Source of the DNA: Hoeflea sp. 108
GTDB lineage: Bacteria > Pseudomonadota > Alphaproteobacteria > Rhizobiales > Rhizobiaceae
Assembly: GCF_000372965.1 (NCBI RefSeq)
Contig: NZ_KB890024.1
Location: 3,474,839-3,538,838, forward strand
DNA length: 64,000 nucleotides
Direction: 5' to 3'
A program made the translations under genes and the position numbers. The first letter of the stretch is position 1; each line of letters begins with the position of its first letter. Shown one piece after another: positions 24,051 through 32,221 of the stretch. A model generated the notes under the pieces. It made no database searches. It was not told the DNA's origin and saw nothing but the letters and a program-made list of their open reading frames with translations.

Positions 24051-24896
24051 TCAGTAGGCGCTGATGCCGGTGCCCTTGTAGACGCGGTCGAACTCGGCCT
24101 TGACGGTCTCGTTCTGGTAGGCGGCCACCAGCTTCTTCACCCATGGCTCGTTCTCGCTGCCGGTCTTGACCGCGATGAAGTTGCGATAGGGATTGTCGGC
24201 CACCGCCTCCTGGGCGATGCGCTGCGCCGGCGTCAGCCCGCTCTTCAGCGCCCAGTCGGTGTTGACCACGGCTGCATCGAGATCGTCGACCGAACGCCCG
24301 ACGATGCCGGCATCGAGTTCCTTGACGTCGAGCTTCTTCGGATTCTCGGCGATGTCGGCGACGGTCGCCAGGATGCCGGTGCCTTCCTTGAGCTTGATCA
24401 GGCCGACACCTTCCAGCACGCGCAGCGCGCGGCCTTCATTGGACGGATCGTTCGGCACGCCGACAACGGCTGCTTCCGGCAGGTCCTCGACCTTGCCGTG
24501 CTTCTTCGAATAGAGGCCGATCGGCCACAGGCCGGTGAAGCCGACGGGTGTGATCTTGTAGCCCTGCGACTTGATCTGGTTGTCGAGATAGGGCTGGTGC
24601 TGGAAGGCGTTGGCGTCGATCTCGCCGCGCTCCAGCGCCTCGTTGGGCTGGGTATAGTCGTTGAACACGACGGTCTCGATCTTCAGCCCCTGCTTGGCGG
24701 CCTCGGAGGTGACGACGCGCCACACATCCTCGTCCTCGCCGCTGATGATGCCCACCTTGATGGCGGTCTTGTCCTCGGCGAAGGCCTGGTGCGGCACGGT
24801 CAGGCCGGCAACCGTGACGACGGAAGCAAACAGGGCAGCGAGGGCGCCGCGCCGGCTGGTGGCGAAAAGGGAAAGCGACTTGGTGATCTCGGTCAT
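24051..24896 (-). CDS. metQ: Methionine ABC transporter substrate-binding protein
   Basis: A 281-residue periplasmic NlpA/MetQ protein. It has a long signal peptide with a two-arginine N-region (MTEITKSLSLFATSRRGALAALFASV) and cleavage after HQAFA. The conserved core includes FNDYTQPNEALERGEIDANAFQHQPYL and GVPNDPSNEGRALRVLE. No lipobox cysteine is present, so it is a soluble receptor. It is the first gene of metQNI, whereas the enterobacterial order is metNIQ. I looked for SAM-II and SAM-I riboswitches upstream and see neither. Confidence 0.94.
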   Translation of the reverse strand: MTEITKSLSLFATSRRGALAALFASVVTVAGLTVPHQAFAEDKTAIKVGIISGEDEDVWRVVTSEAAKQGLKIETVVFNDYTQPNEALERGEIDANAFQHQPYLDNQIKSQGYKITPVGFTGLWPIGLYSKKHGKVEDLPEAAVVGVPNDPSNEGRALRVLEGVGLIKLKEGTGILATVADIAENPKKLDVKELDAGIVGRSVDDLDAAVVNTDWALKSGLTPAQRIAQEAVADNPYRNFIAVKTGSENEPWVKKLVAAYQNETVKAEFDRVYKGTGISAY

Positions 24897-25191
24897 ATGA
24901 ATTCTCGCTGAGAGCCTGTTGGGAGGATTGGCTCGCCCCGCGACATGCGAAGCTTGCCCCAATCGTCGGCAAACGCCCCCCTTTCGGCAAAGGACCTGTT
25001 TTCACGCCAGCCCCCGTCGCGGGAAAAATCGTCACAAAGAAAACGCCAGCCGGGGCAGAAGCAACCTCGTCTTCGCAGTTGCGAGAAGACCGGTCGTCAT
25101 CGCCACGTCATCGAACCCTGTTCAAAGGCAGCCGCAACGAACGCGACCGCCGCTGATTCCGGCAGGCTCCAAAGCCGTCGGACGCGGCCTG

Positions 25192-26211
25192 ATGGGAAGA
25201 CGATTTGTGCGCATCCTGATGGTCACCGACGCATGGCGTCCGCAGATCAATGGCGTCGTGCATACGCTGGAACGGCTCGCCGAGACGCTTGTCGCTTATG
25301 GCGCCGAGGCCGACTTCCTCACCCCTGAGATCTTCCGCACTTTGCCGATGCCGACCTATCCCGACATCCGGCTGGCGCTGACCACGCCCGGCAATGTCGC
25401 CCGCATCATCGAGCAGCGCCGGCCCGACCACATCCACCTGGTCACCGAAGGGCCGCTCGGCATGATGGCGCGGCGCTACTGCCTCACCAACAACCGCCCC
25501 TTCACCACCAGCTACCACACGCGTTTCCCCGAATATGTCAGCGCCCGCCTGCCGCTGCCGGAAAGCTGGACCTACGGGCTGCTGCGCAACTTCCACAATT
25601 CCGGCAAGGGCTGCATGGTCGCGACCCAGTCGCTGGCCGACGACCTGGCGTCGCGCGGCTTCGACAAGCTGAGGCCATGGACGCGCGGCGTCGACATCAA
25701 CCATTTCCATCCCGACAAGAAGGTCGAGATGGACCTGCCACGCCCGATCTTTTTGTGCGTCGGCCGCATCGCCGTGGAAAAGAACCTGCCCGCCTTCCTC
25801 GATCTCGAGTTATCAGGCAGCAAGGTGCTGGTCGGCGACGGCCCCGAGATCGAGCGGCTGCGCGCCAGATACCCCAAGGCGCATTTCCTCGGACGCCGCC
25901 CAAGCGACGAGCTCGCCCGGATCTACGCCTCGGCCGACGTCTTCGTCTTCCCCAGCCGCACCGACACCTTCGGCAACGTCATCATCGAGTCGCTCGCCAG
26001 CGGCACACCGGTCGCGGCCTATCCGGTGACGGGTCCGATCGACATCGTCGGCGACGGCATCGGCGGCGTGGTGTCGGACGACCTGCGGGAAGCAGCGCTC
26101 GCCGCGCTCAACATCGACCGCGCCGAAGCACGCGAGCGCGCCATGCGCTACACATGGGCGGCATGTGCCGAGATGTTTTTGGACAATGTGCGGGCCGCCT
26201 ACGCTGCATGA
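25192..26211 (+). CDS. GT4-type glycosyltransferase
   Basis: A 339-residue retaining GT-B glycosyltransferase. The N-terminal domain (ILMVTDAWRPQINGVVHTLERLAETL) is the acceptor-binding Glyco_transf_4 type. The C-terminal domain has the donor-site region SADVFVFPSRTDTFGNVIIE-SLASG, where the usual first glutamate is an aspartate. Rhizobial homologues of this group make glycolipids or mannosyl conjugates, but the donor and acceptor cannot be read here. The first ATG after the non-coding leader (MGRRFVRILMVTD) is the best start; the open frame extends upstream to 24919 but looks non-coding. It is divergent from metQ. Confidence 0.85.
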   Translation: MGRRFVRILMVTDAWRPQINGVVHTLERLAETLVAYGAEADFLTPEIFRTLPMPTYPDIRLALTTPGNVARIIEQRRPDHIHLVTEGPLGMMARRYCLTNNRPFTTSYHTRFPEYVSARLPLPESWTYGLLRNFHNSGKGCMVATQSLADDLASRGFDKLRPWTRGVDINHFHPDKKVEMDLPRPIFLCVGRIAVEKNLPAFLDLELSGSKVLVGDGPEIERLRARYPKAHFLGRRPSDELARIYASADVFVFPSRTDTFGNVIIESLASGTPVAAYPVTGPIDIVGDGIGGVVSDDLREAALAALNIDRAEARERAMRYTWAACAEMFLDNVRAAYAA

Positions 26212-26224
26212 ATCCAGACAGCCA

Positions 26225-26366
26225 AACTGTATCGAGATTCAGGTCAGGCCCAGTCGAAAATGGTGGATTCTGAGAACCGGAACGGAACGTACATCTGGGT
26301 ACGTGAGTACCGGAAGCGCAGGTATCAGCCTTTGCAGACGGGCATCACCTGAATATCGATACAGTT
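26225..26366. repeat. 142-base nested palindromic element between convergent genes
   Basis: The outer arms 26225-26244 and 26347-26366 are 20-base inverted repeats with one mismatch (AACTGTATCGA... and ...TCGATACAGTT). Inside, ACGTAC-N6-GTACGT forms a short palindrome within a GAACCGGAACGG...ACCGGAAGCGC block. It fills the gap between the glycosyltransferase and csaA and touches the csaA stop codon. From memory it resembles an intergenic mosaic repeat family of rhizobia. Confidence 0.75.
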
Positions 26367-26725
26367 CAAAACAGGCGCGAGCCGTCAGGCACCTTGCGCT
26401 CGATGGCGCCGAGCACGACGTTGCCCTCCTCGTCGGGGAAGCCGAGCGTCAGCACTTCCGACATGAATTTGCCGATCTGGCGCGGCGGGAAGTTGACGAC
26501 GGCAAACACCTGCCGCCCGACAAGCTCTTCCAGCGCATAGTGCTTGGTGATCTGCGCCGACGAGCGCTTCACGCCGATCTCAGGGCCGAAGTCGATCTTC
26601 AGCTTGAAGGCCGGCTTGCGCGCCTCCGGATACGGCTCGGCCTCGACGATCGTGCCGGTGCGGATGTCGACCTTGTCGAAGTCGGCAAAGGTGATCTCGG
26701 GCTTGCGCCCGCCATGCTCGCTCAT
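26366..26725 (-). CDS. csaA: tRNA-binding domain protein, CsaA-like
   Basis: A 119-residue OB-fold protein made of a single tRNA-binding (EMAP II / Trbp111) domain. The core is FDKVDIRTGTIVEAEPYPEARKPAFKLKIDFG, then SAQITKHY and the C-terminal half NFPPRQIGKFMSEVLTLGF. CsaA proteins are dimers with chaperone-like or tRNA-binding activity. It follows the YbjN-like gene by 10 bases and is surely co-transcribed with it. Its stop codon lies at the edge of a large palindromic element. Confidence 0.93.
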   Translation of the reverse strand: MSEHGGRKPEITFADFDKVDIRTGTIVEAEPYPEARKPAFKLKIDFGPEIGVKRSSAQITKHYALEELVGRQVFAVVNFPPRQIGKFMSEVLTLGFPDEEGNVVLGAIERKVPDGSRLF

Positions 26726-26735
26726 CTTGGAAGTC

Positions 26736-27236
26736 TCAGGCGTTGCCCTGCGTCTCGAACAACACGCTGGCCAGCGCGTCCTTGGCCGACGTACCCGACC
26801 AGACGACGAACTGGAAGGCCTGGAAGTAGCACTCGCAGGCTTCGAGCGCCGACGACAGCAGCACTTCGACCTGCTGGCTGGTGGGCTCGACGCCGCCGGC
26901 GAGCAGCAGCGACTGGCGGAACATGATCGCGCCTTCGCTCTCCCACAGGTCGAAATGGCCGAACAGCATCTGCTCGTTGATCATCGACAGCAGGCGCAGC
27001 ACTTCGAGCGTGCGGTTCTCGGGCACCTTGATGTCAAAGGCGCAGGCGAGATGCAGCGCCTCGAAGTCTTCCATCCACGAGAAGGAGACCTGGTATTCGG
27101 TCCAGTTGCCCACGACCGAAATCGAGATCTCGTCGTCGCCGGCCCGCTCAAACGACCAGTCGTTGTTGTGAGCCACCTGCTCGATGACATCCACCGGGTG
27201 GATCTCGCGGGAGAACTCGAGTTCGAGAAGTTCCAT
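26736..27236 (-). CDS. YbjN domain-containing protein
   Basis: A 166-residue cytoplasmic protein with the YbjN (sensory-transduction regulator) domain. It starts MELLELEFSREIHPVDVIEQVA and contains YQVSFSWMEDFEALHLACAFDIK and the acidic, aromatic tail ECYFQAFQFVVWSG. The ATG follows AGGAAG. Rhizobial homologues are well conserved; the fold resembles type III secretion chaperones, but the function is unknown to me. It is the promoter-proximal gene of a unit with csaA. Confidence 0.88.
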   Translation of the reverse strand: MELLELEFSREIHPVDVIEQVAHNNDWSFERAGDDEISISVVGNWTEYQVSFSWMEDFEALHLACAFDIKVPENRTLEVLRLLSMINEQMLFGHFDLWESEGAIMFRQSLLLAGGVEPTSQQVEVLLSSALEACECYFQAFQFVVWSGTSAKDALASVLFETQGNA

Positions 27237-27553
27237 AAATGCTTCCTGTCGTTCCGGGCGCGTCATCGCGCTCCGCGCGGGGGACACACACGACGAACTA
27301 AATTCTTGAACTCGGACGACCAGCGCTGCCGGACTCAATACCCCCCAGCCGGACCGCGCCATCCGGTGCACGACGCTGTTTCGAATCGTGCAGTAATTTC
27401 AGTGTATTGATCGTGACTCTCGTGAACAGCCCAATTTTTCGCACTGCCGCATTCGGGTGTGGAAACAGGCTGCGGCGCAGGCTCATCAAGCGCCGGTAAA
27501 CGATTCACGACAAAGCACTTTTTCGTTTGGCGCTTTGTGGAAAAGTTAACGAA
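27237..27553. other. Gene-free region upstream of the YbjN-like gene
   Basis: This 317-base stretch lies between the YbjN-like start and the ubiK stop, both on the minus strand. It is relatively AT-rich near 27380-27560 and should contain the YbjN-like promoter. A hairpin ACAAAGC...GCTTTGT (27504-27532) follows ubiK but has no T run. I see no coding sequence. Confidence 0.4.
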
Positions 27554-27868
27554 TTATTTCTTCGAACGGGGCTTGGGCGAAGCCGCAGGTGAGGCTGCCT
27601 CAGCGGCACTGCCACCGAGCGCCGCAAGCTGCGCTTCCAGCGCCTCGATGCGGGCCGTCAGCGCCTTGTTTTCGGCGCGCGCCTTGATCGCCATGTCGCG
27701 CACGGCTTCGAATTCCTCGCGCTGCACGACCTCGAGCGAATTCATCACCCGTTCGGCCTGCGAACGAAATGCGGTCTCCACCTCGCGCTTGACGCCCTGC
27801 GCTGCACCTGCGGCATCGGTCATCAGCTTGGCGAACTCATCCAGGATACGGTTCGGTCCGGTCGTCAT
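27554..27868 (-). CDS. ubiK: Ubiquinone biosynthesis accessory factor UbiK
   Basis: A 104-residue BMFP/YqiC-type protein that helps the soluble ubiquinone biosynthesis complex. It begins MTTGPNRILDEFAKLMTDAAGAAQGVKREVE and carries a C-terminal coiled coil (about residues 55-88: REEFEAVRDMAIKARAENK, then IEALEAQLAAL). It ends in a basic SPKPRSKK tail. The ATG with GAGGGT upstream is the correct start; the much longer open frame upstream is the antisense of lgt. It is divergent from lgt, a common arrangement in rhizobia. Confidence 0.92.
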   Translation of the reverse strand: MTTGPNRILDEFAKLMTDAAGAAQGVKREVETAFRSQAERVMNSLEVVQREEFEAVRDMAIKARAENKALTARIEALEAQLAALGGSAAEAASPAASPKPRSKK

Positions 27869-28093
27869 GGCAAACCCTCGCATTGTGGTTTCGACGTAGT
27901 GGGGCAAGGCGTAGATTGCAAGGATATCGTGATGCGATCCAACCGCCAAACACCGCGGCAAAAATGCCCAGTCCAAATCCCAGTCTACCCCCCAGTCTAA
28001 CCAATGACATCTCGGTGAGAGACCGCAACCCTGCCTTGACCCTGCCAAAGCCCTGCCCCATGGTCCGCGCCATTGCTTCGACCGGAGACCGAA

Positions 28094-28948
28094 TTGTCCG
28101 AATATCTCGCCTTGCCGCTGGCCGCGCTGCCCTTTCCGAACATCGATCCGGTCATCGTCCAGATCGGGCCGCTGGCCATCCACTGGTACGGCCTCGGCTA
28201 CATTGTCGGCATCCTGTTTGCCTGGTGGTACGGCAAGCGCCTGCTGGCCACGCCACGGCTCTGGCAGGACGGCACGGCTCCAATGAAGCCTGAAGACCTC
28301 GACGATTTCCTCGTCTGGGCGGCGATCGGCGTCGTGCTCGGCGGCCGCACCGGCTACGTGCTGTTCTACGACCTCGCCCGCTACATCCAGAACCCGCTCG
28401 ACATCGTCGCCGTCTGGCAGGGCGGCATGTCGTTCCATGGCGGCCTGCTCGGCGTCACGCTGGCCATGGTGCTGTTTGCCCGCAGGCGCGGCATTCCGGT
28501 CTGGTCGCTCATCGACACGGTGGCCGCCGGCGTGCCTGTCGGCCTCGGCCTCGTCCGCGTCGCCAACTTCATCAATTCCGAGCTGTGGGGCCGTGTCACC
28601 AACGTGCCGTGGGCAATGGAATTCCCCACCGGCGGGCCGTTCCTGCGCCATCCGAGCCAGCTTTACGAAGCCTTCTTCGAGGGCCTGGTGCTGTTCTTCG
28701 TGCTGCGCTTCCTCACCCACTCCAGGCTGAGGCTCAAGACGCCGCGCTTCATCGCCGGCGCCTTCGTCTGCGGCTACGGCCTGTCGCGCATCTTCGCCGA
28801 ATTCTTCCGCGAGCCCGACCAGCAGATCGGCTATCTCGCCGGCAACTGGCTGACCATGGGCATGGTGCTGTCGACGCCGATGGTGCTGATCGGCGTCTGG
28901 GCGATGCTGGCGGCGAAGCCCGCAGCGCCAGTCGCCAAGCCGGCATGA
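28094..28948 (+). CDS. lgt: Prolipoprotein diacylglyceryl transferase
   Basis: A 284-residue integral membrane enzyme that moves diacylglycerol from phosphatidylglycerol to the lipobox cysteine of prolipoproteins. About seven hydrophobic helices are seen. The signature region is RVANFINSELWGRVT, then FLRHPSQLYEAFFEG, and GLSRIFAEFFREPD near the end. The best start is TTG with GGAG seven bases upstream (LSEYLALPLAALPFP); a TTG at 28073 is the alternative. The stop overlaps the next ATG (ATGA), showing coupling to midA. Lipoproteins at 14156 and 32222 in this window would be substrates. Confidence 0.95.
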   Translation: MSEYLALPLAALPFPNIDPVIVQIGPLAIHWYGLGYIVGILFAWWYGKRLLATPRLWQDGTAPMKPEDLDDFLVWAAIGVVLGGRTGYVLFYDLARYIQNPLDIVAVWQGGMSFHGGLLGVTLAMVLFARRRGIPVWSLIDTVAAGVPVGLGLVRVANFINSELWGRVTNVPWAMEFPTGGPFLRHPSQLYEAFFEGLVLFFVLRFLTHSRLRLKTPRFIAGAFVCGYGLSRIFAEFFREPDQQIGYLAGNWLTMGMVLSTPMVLIGVWAMLAAKPAAPVAKPA

Positions 28949-30030
28949 CCAGCCTGAAACAGCGGATTACGGGCCTGATCGCGGCATCGGGCCCGATCAG
29001 CGTATCCGACTACATGGCGATCTGCCTGTTCGATCCTGAACAGGGCTACTACACGACAAGGCAACCCTTCGGCGCGGCGGGCGACTTCACCACCGCCCCT
29101 GAAGTCAGCCAGATGTTCGGCGAACTCGTCGCCGTCTGGCTCTACGCCGCATGGCAGGCGGCGGGCCGCCCCGCATCGCCTGTGCTGGCCGAGATCGGCC
29201 CCGGACGCGGCACGCTGATGAAGGACATGCTCAGGGTCCTGAAGCGGCTCGACCCCGCCTTCATCGCCGGCGCGTCCTTTGCCCTCATCGAGACCAGCCC
29301 GCGCCTGCGCGAGGTGCAGAAGGCCACGCTCGGCCAGAGCGGCCTTGAGATCGCCTGGCACGACAGCGTCGCCGCGCTGGCCCCGGCGCCGTTGTTCATC
29401 GTCGGCAACGAACTGTTCGATGCCATCCCCACGCGCCAGTTCGTCAAGCTCGACAATGCCTGGCACGAGCGCTTGGTCGGGCTCGACGAGCCGGGCGAAC
29501 TCGCCTTCGTCGCCGGCCCGGCGACCATCGAGCCGGCGCTTCTACCGAAGGGGGCCGCTGCCGCGCCCGAAGGAGCCGTTTTCGAATTCGCTCCGGCGCG
29601 CAGCGCCACCATGGAGCAGATCGCCGAACGCATCGCGGCGTCAAGCGGCGCTGGGCTGTTCCTTGACTATGGCCACCTGTTGGCTGGCATCGGCGACACG
29701 CTGCAGGCGCTGCGCCGCCACAGATACGAGGACGTGCTGGCCAGCCCCGGCGAGGCCGACCTGACCTCGCATGTCGATTTCGCAGCCCTTGCCGCAGCGG
29801 CCCGCGCACATGGCCTTGCTGCCCAAACAGCCACCCAAGGTGCGTTCCTGCTGGCCATGGGGCTGCTTGAACGCGCCGGAAATCTCGGCGCTTCCGCCGA
29901 CGAGGCCGGCCGCGAAAAGATCCGGTCCGAGGTCGAGCGCATCGCCGGCCCCGACGCCATGGGCGAGTTGTTCAAGGTGCTGGCGGTGACGCCGACGGGC
30001 ACCAAAGTCCCCTTCCCGATAGTCAGTTGA
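28945..30030 (+). CDS. SAM-dependent methyltransferase, MidA/NDUFAF7 family
   Basis: A 361-residue class I methyltransferase of the DUF185 family. It begins with ISVSDYMAICLFDPEQGYYTTRQPFGAAGDFTTAPEVSQ, the family hallmark. Motif I is LAEIGPGRGTLMKDML (about residue 72), and GNELFDAIPTRQF is the conserved middle motif. Mitochondrial relatives (NDUFAF7) dimethylate an arginine of a complex I subunit during assembly. A similar role on bacterial NADH dehydrogenase is an inference. Start and stop overlap lgt by four bases. Confidence 0.92.
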   Translation: MTSLKQRITGLIAASGPISVSDYMAICLFDPEQGYYTTRQPFGAAGDFTTAPEVSQMFGELVAVWLYAAWQAAGRPASPVLAEIGPGRGTLMKDMLRVLKRLDPAFIAGASFALIETSPRLREVQKATLGQSGLEIAWHDSVAALAPAPLFIVGNELFDAIPTRQFVKLDNAWHERLVGLDEPGELAFVAGPATIEPALLPKGAAAAPEGAVFEFAPARSATMEQIAERIAASSGAGLFLDYGHLLAGIGDTLQALRRHRYEDVLASPGEADLTSHVDFAALAAAARAHGLAAQTATQGAFLLAMGLLERAGNLGASADEAGREKIRSEVERIAGPDAMGELFKVLAVTPTGTKVPFPIVS

Positions 30031-30070
30031 CAGGCGGCTTGCGCCTGCCCCACTGTCCGCCCTCGCGACG

Positions 30071-30119
30071 GAGCATGCCCCCGAAAACTGGGGACCGTTT
30101 TTCGGACAAGGTCATGCTC
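30071..30119. repeat. Rhizobial dispersed palindromic repeat (copy B)
   Basis: A 49-base block begins GAGCATGCCCCCGAAAACTG and ends with TTTTTCGGACAAGGTCATGCTC-type sequence (GTCATGCTC at 30111-30119). The ends GAGCATG and CATGCTC are inverted repeats, with CCGAAAA and TTTTTCGG inside. It separates midA from pgeF and could form a stable mRNA hairpin. Confidence 0.75.
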
Positions 30120-30229
30120 AATCAGGAAAAACTGAGCCCGGTTCGGAATGGAACTGGGCTCCTGGGCTTAGCCTGCCGTGGCGGCTGCGAGCCTTGACGA
30201 AACCGCCTCCGGAGATGACAAGAGCGGCA

Positions 30230-31021
30230 ATGCTGAACGTTTCGAAACCGGATCCGGTCCGCTCCACCTTGCTCGCCGGCGCGGAAGCCCAGGGCATCCG
30301 CCACGGTTATTTCACCCGCGCAGGCGGGGTTTCCGAGGGCATTTACAAGGGTCTCAACATCGGCGTCGGCTCCGACGACGACCAGGCCCATGTTGCTGAA
30401 AACCGCCGCCGCGTCGCCGCATGGATGGGCGTTCCGGCAGACCATTTGCTCAGCCTCTACCAGGTCCATTCGCCCGATGTCGTCGTCGCGTCAGGCCCGT
30501 TCCCGGACGGCCGTCCCAAGGCCGACGCGCTGGTGACGAACCGCCCCGGCATCGCGCTCGGCGCATCGTCGGCAGACTGCGGACCGGTGCTGTTCGCCGA
30601 TCCCCAGGCGCGCGTCATCGGCGCGGCCCATGCCGGCTGGAAGGGCGCATTTACCGGCGTGCTCGAAAACACCGTCACCGCCATGGAAGGCCTGGGCGCC
30701 AGGCGCGAGCGCATCCTCGCCGTGCTCGGCCCGTCGATCAGCGCGGCCAACTATGAAGTCGGTCCCGAATTCGTCGCCCGCTTCGTCGAGGCCGACGCCG
30801 ACAATACGCGCTACTTCTCGCCGTCGATCAATTCAGGCCACCACATGTTCGACCTCAACCTCTACACGGTCGACCGGCTGCGACGCGCCGGCGTGACTGC
30901 AGAGGCGCTGAACCGCTGCACCTATGCGGAAGAGGACCTTTTCTACTCCTACCGGCGCACCACGCACCGCAAGGAAGCTGATTACGGGCGGCAGATTTCG
31001 GCAATTGCATTGGAGGACTGA
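30230..31021 (+). CDS. pgeF: Peptidoglycan editing factor PgeF (laccase-domain, YfiH)
   Basis: A 263-residue protein of the multicopper-polyphenol-oxidase/YfiH family, known to remove wrongly built muropeptide precursors. The metal-site residues are His80 in YQVHSPDV, Cys117 in SSADCGPVLFAD and His134 in GAAHAGWKGA. The C-terminal CTYAEEDLFYSYRR is typical. The start is uncertain: ATG at 30230 gives MLNVSKPDPV; an ATG at 30215 and a TTG further up are in frame. It is followed four bases later by the pseudo-M24 gene, so they are co-transcribed. Confidence 0.9.
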   Translation: MLNVSKPDPVRSTLLAGAEAQGIRHGYFTRAGGVSEGIYKGLNIGVGSDDDQAHVAENRRRVAAWMGVPADHLLSLYQVHSPDVVVASGPFPDGRPKADALVTNRPGIALGASSADCGPVLFADPQARVIGAAHAGWKGAFTGVLENTVTAMEGLGARRERILAVLGPSISAANYEVGPEFVARFVEADADNTRYFSPSINSGHHMFDLNLYTVDRLRRAGVTAEALNRCTYAEEDLFYSYRRTTHRKEADYGRQISAIALED

Positions 31022-31025
31022 CTGC

Positions 31026-32177
31026 ATGGCGCTGCATTTCGAACGATCCGAATTCGACGCCCGCCGCGACCGGCTGATGATCGAGATGGCCGAAAAGAAG
31101 CTCGATGCCATCGTGCTGTTCGCGCAGGAGAGCATGTACTGGCTCACCGGCTATGACACCTTCGGCTTTTGCTTCTTCCAGTCGCTGGTGATGAAGGCCG
31201 ACGGCGCGATGACGCTGCTCACCCGCTCGGCCGACCTGCGCCAGGCGCGCCAGACCTCCACCATCGACAACATCGTCGTCTGGACCGACCGCGACGGCGC
31301 CAATCCGACGCTCGACCTGCGCAACCTGCTCAACGATCTCGATCTGCTCGGCATGCGCATCGGCGTCGAATACGACACCCATGGCCTGACCGCCTTCAAC
31401 GGCCGTCGCCTCGACGAGCAGTTGCAGACCTTCGGACAGATCGTCGATGCCTCCGGCATCGTCGGCCGGCTGCGCCTGTTCAAGAGCCCGGCCGAGATCG
31501 AGAAAGCCGAGAAGGCGGCGTCTCTCGGCGACGACGCACTCGACGCTGCCCTGCCGCTGATCAAGCAGGGCGGAGACGAGGCAAAAATCCTGGCCGCCAT
31601 GCAGGGCGCCATCTTTGCCGGCGGCGGCGACTATCCCGCCAACGAGTTCATCATCGGCTCCGGCGCGGACGCCCTGCTCTGCCGCTACAAGTCCGGCCGC
31701 CGCAAGCTCAACAAGAACGACCAGCTGACCCTCGAATGGGCCGGCGTCTACAACCACTATCATGCGCCGATGATGCGCACGGTTCTGACCGGCAAGGCCT
31801 CCAAGCGCCACCAGGAGCTCTACGACGCATCGCTTGCCGCCCTGCTGGCGGTCGAAAAGGCGATGGTGCCGGGCAACACGTTCGGCGACGTCTTCGACGC
31901 CCACGCCCGTACGCTCGAGACCCATGGCCTGACCCGGCACCGCCTCAACGCCTGCGGCTACTCGGTCGGCGCCCGCTTCACGCCGTCCTGGATGGATATG
32001 CCCATGTTCTACCAGGGCAATCCCGAGCCCATCGCGCCCAATATGACGCTGTTCGCCCACATGATCATCATGGACTCCGAGACCGAGACGGCGATGACGC
32101 TGGGTCGTACCTACCTCACCACGGAATCTGTGCCCAAGCCACTTTCCCGCCATGATCTCGACTTGATCGTACGGTGA
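31026..32177 (+). CDS. M24-fold (creatinase/prolidase-like) protein lacking metal ligands
   Basis: A 383-residue two-domain protein. The N-terminal creatinase_N domain (about 1-150) has QESMYWLTGYDTFGF, and the C-terminal part is the pita-bread M24 domain. By hand alignment to aminopeptidase P, the five metal positions are all changed: the first Asp is Glu237 (LEWAG), the second is Pro248 (YHAPMMRT), the His is Tyr in ACGYSVGARF, and the two Glu are lost (TLFAHMII, TLGRTYLTT). It is therefore closer to metal-independent creatinase or ectoine-hydrolase-type members than to a peptidase. It is coupled to pgeF. The substrate is unknown. Confidence 0.85.
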   Translation: MALHFERSEFDARRDRLMIEMAEKKLDAIVLFAQESMYWLTGYDTFGFCFFQSLVMKADGAMTLLTRSADLRQARQTSTIDNIVVWTDRDGANPTLDLRNLLNDLDLLGMRIGVEYDTHGLTAFNGRRLDEQLQTFGQIVDASGIVGRLRLFKSPAEIEKAEKAASLGDDALDAALPLIKQGGDEAKILAAMQGAIFAGGGDYPANEFIIGSGADALLCRYKSGRRKLNKNDQLTLEWAGVYNHYHAPMMRTVLTGKASKRHQELYDASLAALLAVEKAMVPGNTFGDVFDAHARTLETHGLTRHRLNACGYSVGARFTPSWMDMPMFYQGNPEPIAPNMTLFAHMIIMDSETETAMTLGRTYLTTESVPKPLSRHDLDLIVR

Positions 32178-32221
32178 CTGGCGATGAGCGCTGAGGGGCG
32201 TTTGCAGGGAGTTCACGTCAG

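Noticed and set aside
24897..25190. A SAM riboswitch upstream of metQ
   Set aside because: I searched by eye for SAM-II, SAM-I and SAM/SAH cores and found none; a covariance search would be decisive.
27554..28720. A 388-residue version of the ubiK frame
   Set aside because: The extra N-terminal part is antisense to lgt; the UbiK family is about 100 residues and the short start has a ribosome site.
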